Positions 1-6,094 of a stretch of DNA of 6,094 nt are shown one piece after another (the stretch's first letter is position 1; every line of letters starts with the position of its first letter). Source of the DNA: Planctomycetota bacterium (GTDB lineage: Bacteria > Planctomycetota > UBA1135). The stretch spans positions 1 to 6,094 of the forward strand of contig JALUUN010000610.1 in assembly GCA_027021325.1 (NCBI GenBank), in the 5' to 3' direction. Under the pieces are notes generated by a model. The model ran no database searches, was not told where the DNA came from, and was given only the letters and a program-made list of their open reading frames with translations. A program made the translations under genes and the position numbers.

Positions 1-266
1 ACCGCGCCCTGGAGACCCTGGTCGAACTGGGACTGGCCGTGCGCATCGGCCATCCGGGTTCCTCGGCCCGCTACGACGGCAAGACCTGGCGCCACCACCA
101 TCTGATCTGCGACCGCTGCGGGGCGGTCCAGGATCTGGAGGACCCGGCCCTCGACAAGCTGCCGATCCCGGAGCCCGTGCATTCCAGCGGCTTCCAGGTC
201 CGGGACTTCAGCGTCCAGATCTCGGGACTCTGCCCGGTCTGCGCCGCCCAGGGGGCCTCCCCCTGA
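1..266 (+). CDS. Fur-family metal-dependent regulator, PerR-like (C-terminal part, 5' end outside window)
   Basis: Reads in frame from base 3 for 87 codons to TGA at 264-266. The winged-helix N-terminus lies upstream; the visible part starts at the end of the DNA-binding domain (RALETLVELGLA, the helix after the usual TVYR). What remains is the Fur dimerisation and metal domain: RYDGKTW, then the HHHLIC signature, then CDRC and a final CPVC. The four cysteines (C36, C39, C77, C80 of the fragment) match the structural zinc site. Aligned by eye to Bacillus PerR, D25, H31, H33 and D44 fall on PerR D85, H91, H93 and D104. Fur proteins usually have Glu where D44 lies, so a peroxide-sensing PerR is favoured over iron-sensing Fur. 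The fifth ligand (PerR H37) is outside the window. The family represses oxidative-stress or metal genes in the cytoplasm; the peroxidase gene nearby fits. Family assignment is firm; the PerR subtype is an inference. Confidence 0.9.
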   Translation, partial: RALETLVELGLAVRIGHPGSSARYDGKTWRHHHLICDRCGAVQDLEDPALDKLPIPEPVHSSGFQVRDFSVQISGLCPVCAAQGASP

Positions 267-287
267 AGCCCGCACGCCCCGGGCTTC
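265..287. terminator. Hairpin between convergent regulator gene and orn
   Basis: An 8-bp perfect inverted repeat: GAAGCCCG at 265-272 and CGGGCTTC at 280-287, with a 7-nt loop. The left arm overlaps the last two bases of the regulator's stop codon, and the right arm ends 13 bases before the orn stop. Neither side has a good T-run (on + the tail is CTCGTCC), so it is a weak or Rho-assisted terminator at best. Its place between two converging genes is the main support. Confidence 0.45.
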
Positions 288-299
288 CTCGTCCCCGGC

Positions 300-848
300 T
301 CAGCGGAAGACGGTCCGCCGGTACCAGCGGAGCTCCTCGATGGACTCGCGCACGTCGTCCAGGGCCCGGTGCAGGCCGCGCTTGCGGGGCCTCCGGGCGT
401 ACTCCTCGGGGTACCAGCGCCGGACCAGTTCCTTCACGGTCGTCGTATCAATGATCCGGTAGTGGAGGAAGCGGTCGAGGGCCGGCATGTAGCGGCGCAG
501 GAAGCGGCGGTCGTGATGGACGGAGTTGCCGGCCAGGGGCACGGCGCCGGCGGGGCAGCCTTCGGCGCGCAGGAAGTCCAGGAGGCGGCCCTCGGCCTCG
601 GCCTCGCCGAGGCGCGAGGCCCGCACCTTGTCCAGGAGCCCGGATTCCTGATGGTGGGTCTGGTTCCAGGCGTCCATGCCGGCCAGGACCTCGTCGGGCT
701 GGTGGAGGATCAGGTCCGGCCCCTCGGCGAGGACGTTCAGATCCCCGTCGGTGAGGATGCAGGCGATCTCCAGGATCCGCTCCCGGTCCGGGTCGAGCCC
801 GGACATCTCCAGGTCCACCCAGAAGATCCGGTCGGAGTTCGGCGGCAT
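300..848 (-). CDS. orn: Oligoribonuclease (DEDDh 3'-5' exonuclease)
   Basis: 182 residues, close to the usual family length of about 180. Orn degrades the 2-5 nt RNA fragments left by RNA decay, and pGpG from cyclic-di-GMP turnover, in the cytoplasm. The full DEDDh set is present: D12 and E14 in WVDLEMSGLD, D113 in HHDRRF, and H160 and D165 in HRALDD. Other Orn-specific residues also line up with the E. coli enzyme: L18 and H66 (base-stacking wedge), N108-S109, and Y130-R131 in HYRIIDTT. The ATG at 846-848 is chosen because homology starts at once (DRIFWVDLE); the open frame extends upstream to 1034 but that part is low-complexity and runs antisense in frame-shifted tpx sequence. No strong ribosome-binding site is visible before this ATG. 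It lies 58 bp downstream of tpx on the same strand with a hairpin between, so it may be expressed by readthrough or from its own promoter. It converges on the regulator gene. Confidence 0.96.
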   Translation of the reverse strand: MPPNSDRIFWVDLEMSGLDPDRERILEIACILTDGDLNVLAEGPDLILHQPDEVLAGMDAWNQTHHQESGLLDKVRASRLGEAEAEGRLLDFLRAEGCPAGAVPLAGNSVHHDRRFLRRYMPALDRFLHYRIIDTTTVKELVRRWYPEEYARRPRKRGLHRALDDVRESIEELRWYRRTVFR

Positions 849-868
849 GGCCCGGCAGGCAGGGAAAG

Positions 869-895
869 GGGCCGGACGCCGGGGGCGTCCGGCCC
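869..895 (-). terminator. Strong hairpin after tpx, before orn
   Basis: A perfect 12-bp inverted repeat: GGGCCGGACGCC at 869-880 and its reverse complement at 884-895, with a 3-nt GGG loop. It lies wholly in the 58-bp gap between the tpx stop and the orn start. On the minus strand the stem is followed by CTTTCCCTGCC, a poor U-tract, so this may be an attenuating or transcript-stabilising hairpin, or an intrinsic terminator of the U-poor kind seen in GC-rich genomes. It ends 20 bases from the orn ATG. Confidence 0.65.
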
Positions 896-906
896 GTGGG
901 GCGGGG

Positions 907-1416
<510 letters not shown>

Positions 1417-1582
1417 GGGAGTCGCTCCGGTTCCGGAGAGCCTTCCGGGGAGGAGAGAGGAGGGGGCGGCCCGGATCCGCCCGGCAGATCCTAGCCCCGC
1501 CCTCCCCTCCTTCCCTCGCCCCCGCAGCAGCCCCAGAATGTGCGGGAGACCGGGCGCCGGCCCCGTAGAGAGGCGGAGAACC
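1417..1582. other. Divergent intergenic region between tpx and sigma factor gene
   Basis: 166 bp that must hold the promoter for tpx and probably the one for the sigma gene. No good -35/-10 pair was found. The best -10 candidate for tpx is TAGGAT on the minus strand (1488-1493), with no matching -35. No AT-rich PerR or Fur box is seen. The region holds a purine-only run of 20 bases (1447-1466), a largely pyrimidine stretch (about 1495-1524), and a small dyad with GGGCGG at 1464-1469 and CCGCCC at 1477-1482. Confidence 0.5.
1425..1438 (-). promoter_or_regulatory. Inverted repeat covering the tpx ribosome-binding site
   Basis: CTCCGG at 1425-1430 and CCGGAG at 1433-1438, separated by TT. On the minus strand the proximal arm contains the GGAG that serves as the tpx Shine-Dalgarno, 8 nt from the ATG. 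The dyad could be a protein-binding site in DNA, or a small leader hairpin that hides the ribosome-binding site. The 2-nt spacer means the RNA stem would have to open to about 4 bp with a 6-nt loop, so the hairpin would be weak. Chance occurrence in GC-rich DNA is possible. Confidence 0.3.
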
Positions 1583-2179
1583 ATGGCCACAGCCTCCCAC
1601 CCCGAGGATCTGGACCTGGCCCGCAGGGTCCAGGCGGGAGACGAGGAGGCCGCTCGCGAGCTCCTCGCCGCCCTTGGGCCGGAGATGCTGGCCTGGGCCC
1701 GGAGCATGCTCGGCGACGCCGCCGAGGCCGAGGACGCCTTCCAGGAGGCCATGGCCGGCGCCCTGCGCAACCTCGGGACCTACACCGGACAGGCCAGCCT
1801 CAAGAGCTGGCTCTACGGCATCCTGCGCCACAAGATCCTGGATCTGCAGCGCCGCCGCGGGCGCTCGGCCCTGATCCAGGCGCCGCCGGAGGATCCCGAG
1901 CTGGAGAGTTTCACCGAGGCCGGCACCTGGAGGTCGAACATGGAGTTCCGGGTCTGGGACGAGAGCGCCGAGGTGCTGGAAGTGGTCCTCGCCTGCATCG
2001 AATCCCTGCCCGCCCGCCAGAAGGAGGCGCTCCTGCTCCGGGCGCGCCAGGGCCTCTCCGCCGCCGAGGTCGCAGACATCCTCGGCACCACCGATCTCAA
2101 CGTCCGCCAGATCGTCCACCGTGCCCGCCAGGCCGTGCGCCGCTGCGCCGAGGCGCGTCTGGAGCCCAGCGATCCCTGA
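1583..2179 (+). CDS. ECF-type sigma-70 family RNA polymerase sigma factor
   Basis: 198 residues. Region 2 spans about 8-92: DEEAARELL, then the region 2.2-like AEAEDAFQEAM, and region 2.4 as SLKSWLYGILRHKILDLQRRR. A linker with FTEAGTWR (110-117) follows; this resembles the F-E-x-G-x-W element of the TIGR02943-type ECF group, recalled from memory. Region 4 spans about 131-190, with LPARQKEALLLR and a helix-turn-helix LSAAEVADILGTTDLNVRQI ending in VHRARQAVRR. There is no region 1.1 or 3, so it is an alternative sigma factor directing polymerase to a small regulon. The ATG at 1583 has GAGAGG (1568-1573) 9 nt upstream and matches where homology begins; the open frame upstream is promoter sequence. 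The esterase gene follows after 4 bp, so the two are probably one transcript. No zinc-finger anti-sigma gene is adjacent, and its absence leaves the control of this factor unexplained. Confidence 0.93.
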   Translation: MATASHPEDLDLARRVQAGDEEAARELLAALGPEMLAWARSMLGDAAEAEDAFQEAMAGALRNLGTYTGQASLKSWLYGILRHKILDLQRRRGRSALIQAPPEDPELESFTEAGTWRSNMEFRVWDESAEVLEVVLACIESLPARQKEALLLRARQGLSAAEVADILGTTDLNVRQIVHRARQAVRRCAEARLEPSDP

Positions 2180-2183
2180 GCCC

Positions 2184-3506
2184 ATGCTCCCCGTCCTCCT
2201 CGCTCTCGTCCCGGGTGCCCAGGAGCCCGCGACCCCGGCCGCGCCGGATCTCCAGGCACTCCTGGAGGCGCTGGTGGACCTGCCCGAGGCCGGCGCCCGG
2301 GACCAGGAAGCCGCCCGCCTGGCCCGGCTGGAGGGCGTCTCCCTCGACGACTGGCTGGAAGCGATGGCTTCCTTCGGCCGCTTCGAGGCCGCCGAGCCGG
2401 GCATGTGGCGCCGGGAGGTCGAGCTTCCCGTCGGCGGCGATCCGCGGCCCCTGCGCCTGCACGGCTACATCCCCCGCTCCTACGATCCAGCGCGGCCGGC
2501 GCCGCTCCTGGTTCTGGGCCACGGCACCGGAGGAACCGGCGAGTCCATGATCCTCACCTGGCGGGCCGTGGCCGAGGAGCTGGGGCTCCTCCTCCTCGCC
2601 CCCGACGACGGCGGCGAGAACACGGGCTACCGCTTCGACGGCAGTGAGCGCCAGGAGACCCTGGCCGCCCTGCGCTGGATGCGGCGCCACTACAACGTGG
2701 ACGAGAACCGCATCCACCTGAGCGGAATCAGCCGGGGCGGCCATCTGACCTGGGACCTCGGCCTCCGGCGGCCGGACCGCTGGGCCTCCCTGGCGCCCAT
2801 GGTCGGCGGCCCGGCGGTGGCGCTGACCGGCGGCCGCAACAACCTCCGCCTCCTGGAGAACATCGCCCGGCTGCCGCTCCTCGACCTGCAGGGGGAAGGG
2901 GACGACCCCGGCCTGCACGAGAACCTGCAGCTCGCCTTCGAGGGTCTGGAGCGCCTGGGCGCCCCCTCCGCCCGGCTCCTCGAGTTCCCGGACTTCGGCC
3001 ACAGCTTCGACTTCCAGGCCGTGGACTGGAAGGCCTTCCTCGGCTCCGCCCGCCGCGATCCCCGCCCCCGGCGGGTGGTCCTGCGCGCCGACCGTCCCCG
3101 GGGCGCCCGCTCCTACTGGGTCGAGGCCGCGCAACTCGACAAGAAGGTGGCCGCCGAGTTCCGCCCGGTCTTCGGCCGGGCGGAGGTCGCACGCTGGAAC
3201 GAGGCGGACAACCTCGGCAGGAAGCGCATGATCCAGGATCTCGCGGAAGAACGCACCGCCCGCATCGAGGCCGAGTGGACCGGTCCCGGCAGCTTTCGCG
3301 TGGAGACCCGGCTGGTGCCGCGCCTGCGCCTGCTCCTGGACCGCTCCATGCTGCCTCCCGAAGGGCGCAGCGTGAAGATCGTGGTCAACGGCCGCCGCCG
3401 GACGCGGAAGGCCGAGGAGGAGGCCAGCGTCCTCCTGGCCGACTTCGCCGACCGCTTCGACCGGAGCTTCCTGCCGGTGGCCGAGGTGCGCCTGAAGGGG
3501 GACTGA
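2184..3506 (+). CDS. Secreted alpha/beta-hydrolase esterase (PHB depolymerase/LpqC-like) with C-terminal extra domain
   Basis: 440 residues. A short hydrophobic start (MLPVLLALVPGAQEPA) looks like a signal peptide, though it lacks the usual basic residues. A helical pre-domain (about 22-75) precedes the alpha/beta-hydrolase fold (about 76-285): oxyanion-hole loop GHGTGG (112-117), nucleophile S183 in GISRG, likely acid D240 or D241 in GEGDDPG, and H273 in FGHSFDF. The fold is that of polyester, feruloyl or peptide esterases; the substrate cannot be told. Residues about 290-440 form an additional domain (YWVEAAQL; later VKIVVNG then ADFADRFDRSFLPVAEVRL), of a kind I recall as attached to similar hydrolases in planctomycetes and acidobacteria. 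ATG 2184 lies 4 bp after the sigma gene stop and has no clear ribosome-binding site, which suggests translational coupling. A GTG at 2121 in the same frame would add 21 residues and overlap the sigma gene by 59 bp; it is less likely but would supply positive charges to the signal peptide. Confidence 0.88.
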   Translation: MLPVLLALVPGAQEPATPAAPDLQALLEALVDLPEAGARDQEAARLARLEGVSLDDWLEAMASFGRFEAAEPGMWRREVELPVGGDPRPLRLHGYIPRSYDPARPAPLLVLGHGTGGTGESMILTWRAVAEELGLLLLAPDDGGENTGYRFDGSERQETLAALRWMRRHYNVDENRIHLSGISRGGHLTWDLGLRRPDRWASLAPMVGGPAVALTGGRNNLRLLENIARLPLLDLQGEGDDPGLHENLQLAFEGLERLGAPSARLLEFPDFGHSFDFQAVDWKAFLGSARRDPRPRRVVLRADRPRGARSYWVEAAQLDKKVAAEFRPVFGRAEVARWNEADNLGRKRMIQDLAEERTARIEAEWTGPGSFRVETRLVPRLRLLLDRSMLPPEGRSVKIVVNGRRRTRKAEEEASVLLADFADRFDRSFLPVAEVRLKGD

Positions 3507-3513
3507 TTCAGTC
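3501..3513. repeat. 13-bp dyad spanning two convergent stop codons
   Basis: GACTGA at 3501-3506 and TCAGTC at 3508-3513 are perfect reverse complements around a single T at 3507. Each arm is the last Asp codon plus TGA stop of one gene: the esterase on + and the Asp-box protein on -. The symmetry thus follows from both proteins ending in Asp (GAC) and TGA. It is too tight to form a stable hairpin and no T-run follows, so it is not called a terminator. Confidence 0.6.
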
Positions 3514-6094
3514 GCGCAGGGGCCAGTCGAAGAGCCCCGGCCCGGCCTCCTCGAAACGCGCCCGGAAGACGAGCAGGTCCCGCTCCAGGAGTCCCCGCGT
3601 GACCTCGCTCCAGGCCCGGGCGGCGCCTTCCACGCGCTCCAGTTCCACACCCACCCGCTCCGTGGGCCGGCCCCAGGTGGAGGCGAGGCCGCGGCGGACG
3701 CTGCGCAGGTCCCGGGCCAGGTGCTGCTCCCGCACGATGCCCTGCGCAGGCTCCTCAGGGCCGCGGGCGGCCTCGATCTGGGCGTTGAAAGCCTCCTCCA
3801 GGCGCTCGCCCTGCTCCAGGAGGGCGAGAAGGGACGCCGGGGCCTCCCCATCCTCCCGCTCGGCCAGACGCTTCGCCGTGCGCAGGCGCTCCAGGGCCAG
3901 GCGCAGGTCGGCGCGCTGGAGATAGATCTGCTGCAGTCCTTCGGCGAGGCGCTCCCGGACCGCCACGATGCGGCGAGCCAGGGCGGAGCGCTCGGCGAGG
4001 ACTCCGGCGTCGCCGGGGTAGCGGGGGTCGCCAAGAACCTCGAAGCCGGCTTCGAAGATCTCCTCGCCAAGGACCAGTTGCACTTCGTAGCGGCCAGGCG
4101 GGACCTCCAAGCCGGGCGGGGGATCCTCGCGCTCCAGGCCGAAGGGGTCCTCCGGCTCGGGGAGCGGGGCGAGATCGTCGGCGCGCAGATTCCAGACCAC
4201 GCGGTTCAGGCCGGAGCGCACCGGATGCTGGAAGCGCCGGACAGGCTCGCCGGCGGCATCACGGATGCGCACCTCGACCTTCCGCTCCTCCGGACCGCCG
4301 TCCGGGCTGTCCCCGTCTCCGGCCCCGGCCTCGCTCTCCTCCTCCGGTCCGGCCCAGAAGGTGAAGACTGCGCCGTAAGGCGGGTTCTCCCCCCGGAACT
4401 CGCCGCTTCCGGGGAAGCGCGAAGCGCCGGTCTGCTTGATGCGGTGCTGTCGGGCCGGTGAGACCGCGAAGAGGTGCAGGGAGGATCGCGTGACCGCAGC
4501 GTCCAGCTCCGGCAGGAAGCGCAGGTCGTCGATCACCCAGGCCGAACGGCCGAAGGTCCCGATGACGAGATCCGCCTCCCGGTCCTGCCAGGCGAGATCC
4601 ATGCACGAAGCGCTGGGCATGCCGGGCCAGCGGAACCAGCGGTGTCCGGCGTCCAGGCTGGCATAGAGGCCCAGTTCGGTTCCGAGGAACAGGATGCGGG
4701 GATCCTCTCCGTGCTCCACCAGGGACAGGCAGTAGCCGTCCAGGTCCGCGCTCGCCAGGGAGGTCCAGCTCCGACCGTAGTCCCGGGTCACGAAGACATA
4801 GGGAGTCCAGTCGGCGCGGCGGTGGTTGTCCAGGCAGGCGTAAGCCGTGGCGGCATCGAAACGCGAAGCGGTGATCTGCGCCACCCAGGTGCTCGGCGGC
4901 ACCCCCGGAAGGTTCGGGTCCACCCGCTCCCAGGTGGCGCCGTTGTCCCGGGTGACGTGGATGCGGCCGTCGTCGCTGCCGGCCCAGATCACCTCATGAC
5001 GCACCGGGCTCGGGGCGATGGTGATCAGGGTGGTATGGTTCTCCGCCCCCGTGACATCCAGGGTCAGACCGCCGCTCTCCGCCTGCCGCTGCTTCTCCGG
5101 GTCGTTGCTCGTGAGGTCCGGACTGATGATCCGCCAGGTCTCGCCCCGGTCCGGGCTCACGTGCACGAACTGGCTGCCGTAGTAGAGGGTCGCCGGGTGG
5201 AAGGGATCCTGGGCGAAGGCGGCGTTCCAGTGAAAGCGCAGCTCCACGCCCTCGGGCGCCGGCGGCCGGATGTCCTTGCGCTCGCCGGTGCGCAGGTCCC
5301 AGCGCAGCAGCCAGCCCTCCTGGCTCATGGCGTAGCCGCGCAGGCTGTCCTCGGGGTCGGGCCGGGTGTCGAAGCCGTCCCCGAAGCCCACCTCCTCCCA
5401 GTGATGGTTGCGGATGCCGCCGTTCTCCCAGACCTCGGAAGGTCCGCGCCAGGAACCGTTGTCCTGCATCCCACCGTAGACGTGGTACGGAAGGTCGTCG
5501 TCTACGGCAATGTGGTAGTACTGCGCGAGAGGCAGATTGCGCACGAAGCGCCAGGTCCGGCCGCGGTCGCGGCTGACGGCCATGCCGCCGTCGTTGCCCT
5601 CGTAGATCAGGTTCGGATCCCGCGGATGGATCCACATGGCGTGGTGGTCCGGATGGATCAGGGACCAAGGGATCAGCGTCTCGAAGCTGCGCCCGCCGTC
5701 GCTGGAGACGGTCACCGTGGAGGCGAGGTTGTAGAGGCGGTTCGGATCCGCCGGGTCCACCCGGAGATCGGCGTAGTAGAAGGGCCGGTTGGCGACTCCA
5801 GGATCGCGGTTCACCGTGCGCCAGCTGCGGCCGCCGTTCTCGGAGCGGAGGAGGACGCTTCGCTCCGCCTCCACCAGGGCGTAGACGATGGAGGGATCCG
5901 AAGGTGCGAAGGCCAGTCCGATGCGCCCGAGCTCGCCGCTCGGCAGCCCCTCCTCCGGCCCCTGCCGGTTCCAGGTGTCGCCGCCGTCCCAGGTCTCGTA
6001 GAGGCCGCTGCCGGGACCGCCGGAACGGAAGAACCAGGGCCAGCGGCGGTGCTCCCACATCGCCGCCAGGAGGTGGTCCGGGTTCTGCGGGTCC
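3508..6094 (-). CDS. VPS10/sortilin-like Asp-box beta-propeller protein (5' end outside window)
   Basis: At least 861 residues; the frame stays open to the window edge. The methionine at 6058-6060 is internal, because the conserved DPQNPDHLLAAMWEHRR motif runs across it. Numbering from that Met, eight Asp boxes (S/T-x-D-x-G-x-x-W) lie at 23-30, 73-80, 119-126 (Phe for Trp), 163-170, 302-309, 370-377, 425-432 and 468-475, as in BNR/sortilin propellers, here probably two. FGRSAWVIDDL (503-513) closes the propeller. An acidic, Gly-rich linker (572-593) leads to a beta domain (594-676: VEVRIRDAAGEPVRRF, later PPGRYEVQLVLG) and a charged helical tail (about 685-840) likely to be coiled. Such proteins are often labelled glycosyl hydrolase, but I see no sialidase catalytic set, and a binding or scaffold role is as likely. 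A signal peptide would be upstream. The stop is 1 bp from that of the convergent esterase gene; no operon partner is visible. Confidence 0.92.
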   Translation of the reverse strand, partial: DPQNPDHLLAAMWEHRRWPWFFRSGGPGSGLYETWDGGDTWNRQGPEEGLPSGELGRIGLAFAPSDPSIVYALVEAERSVLLRSENGGRSWRTVNRDPGVANRPFYYADLRVDPADPNRLYNLASTVTVSSDGGRSFETLIPWSLIHPDHHAMWIHPRDPNLIYEGNDGGMAVSRDRGRTWRFVRNLPLAQYYHIAVDDDLPYHVYGGMQDNGSWRGPSEVWENGGIRNHHWEEVGFGDGFDTRPDPEDSLRGYAMSQEGWLLRWDLRTGERKDIRPPAPEGVELRFHWNAAFAQDPFHPATLYYGSQFVHVSPDRGETWRIISPDLTSNDPEKQRQAESGGLTLDVTGAENHTTLITIAPSPVRHEVIWAGSDDGRIHVTRDNGATWERVDPNLPGVPPSTWVAQITASRFDAATAYACLDNHRRADWTPYVFVTRDYGRSWTSLASADLDGYCLSLVEHGEDPRILFLGTELGLYASLDAGHRWFRWPGMPSASCMDLAWQDREADLVIGTFGRSAWVIDDLRFLPELDAAVTRSSLHLFAVSPARQHRIKQTGASRFPGSGEFRGENPPYGAVFTFWAGPEEESEAGAGDGDSPDGGPEERKVEVRIRDAAGEPVRRFQHPVRSGLNRVVWNLRADDLAPLPEPEDPFGLEREDPPPGLEVPPGRYEVQLVLGEEIFEAGFEVLGDPRYPGDAGVLAERSALARRIVAVRERLAEGLQQIYLQRADLRLALERLRTAKRLAEREDGEAPASLLALLEQGERLEEAFNAQIEAARGPEEPAQGIVREQHLARDLRSVRRGLASTWGRPTERVGVELERVEGAARAWSEVTRGLLERDLLVFRARFEEAGPGLFDWPLRD

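Noticed and set aside
1429..1434. GGAACC on the minus strand as an ECF-type -35 element for tpx.
   Set aside because: It lies only about 13 nt before the tpx ATG, so a matching -10 would fall inside the coding sequence, and the motif overlaps the ribosome-binding site dyad.
1417..1582. A PerR or Fur operator upstream of tpx.
   Set aside because: Known boxes are AT-rich; this region has no AT-rich dyad that I can find. A diverged box cannot be excluded.
2097..4070. A 657-codon open frame on the minus strand across the esterase gene and part of the Asp-box gene.
   Set aside because: Its translation is low-complexity (Arg, Pro, Ala, Gly) and runs antisense to the well-supported esterase and in another frame of the Asp-box gene. 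Long stop-free shadows are expected at this GC content.
6058..6060. ATG as the start of the Asp-box gene.
   Set aside because: The frame stays open upstream and reads a conserved DPxNP-type motif into this Met, so the gene begins beyond the window.

Overview
This is a very GC-rich, densely coding window of bacterial chromosome. It holds six protein genes, two of them cut by the window ends, and no RNA genes, mobile elements or CRISPR. No lineage marker is present. A TIGR02943-like ECF sigma factor, a two-domain secreted esterase and a large Asp-box (VPS10/sortilin-like) propeller protein suggest an environmental heterotroph such as a planctomycete, acidobacterium or a related high-GC phylum. 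That placement is a low-confidence inference.

Left part (1-1416): the C-terminal end of a Fur-family regulator on + converges on orn (oligoribonuclease) on -. Upstream of orn, on the same strand, lies tpx (atypical 2-Cys thiol peroxidase). The regulator fragment carries the PerR-type set of metal ligands, including Asp at the position where Fur proteins usually have Glu. It lies about 640 bp from the peroxidase gene, so the left half looks like a small peroxide-response neighbourhood. A strong 12-bp hairpin separates tpx from orn. A weaker hairpin sits at the convergent end of the regulator gene and orn.

Middle (1417-3506): a 166-bp divergent intergenic region separates tpx from a + strand pair. 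The pair is an ECF-type sigma factor followed, after 4 bp, by an alpha/beta-hydrolase esterase with an extra C-terminal domain. No anti-sigma gene is found where one would often be expected.

Right part (3508-6094): a long - strand gene, open at its 5' end, encodes an Asp-box beta-propeller protein with at least eight Asp boxes, an acidic linker, a beta domain and a helical C-terminal tail. It converges on the esterase gene with only one base between the two stop codons.

The families are all recognisable. I see no convincing undescribed system. The points most worth checking are the PerR-like regulator next to tpx, the sigma-esterase pair without an anti-sigma gene, and the symmetrical stop-to-stop junction.
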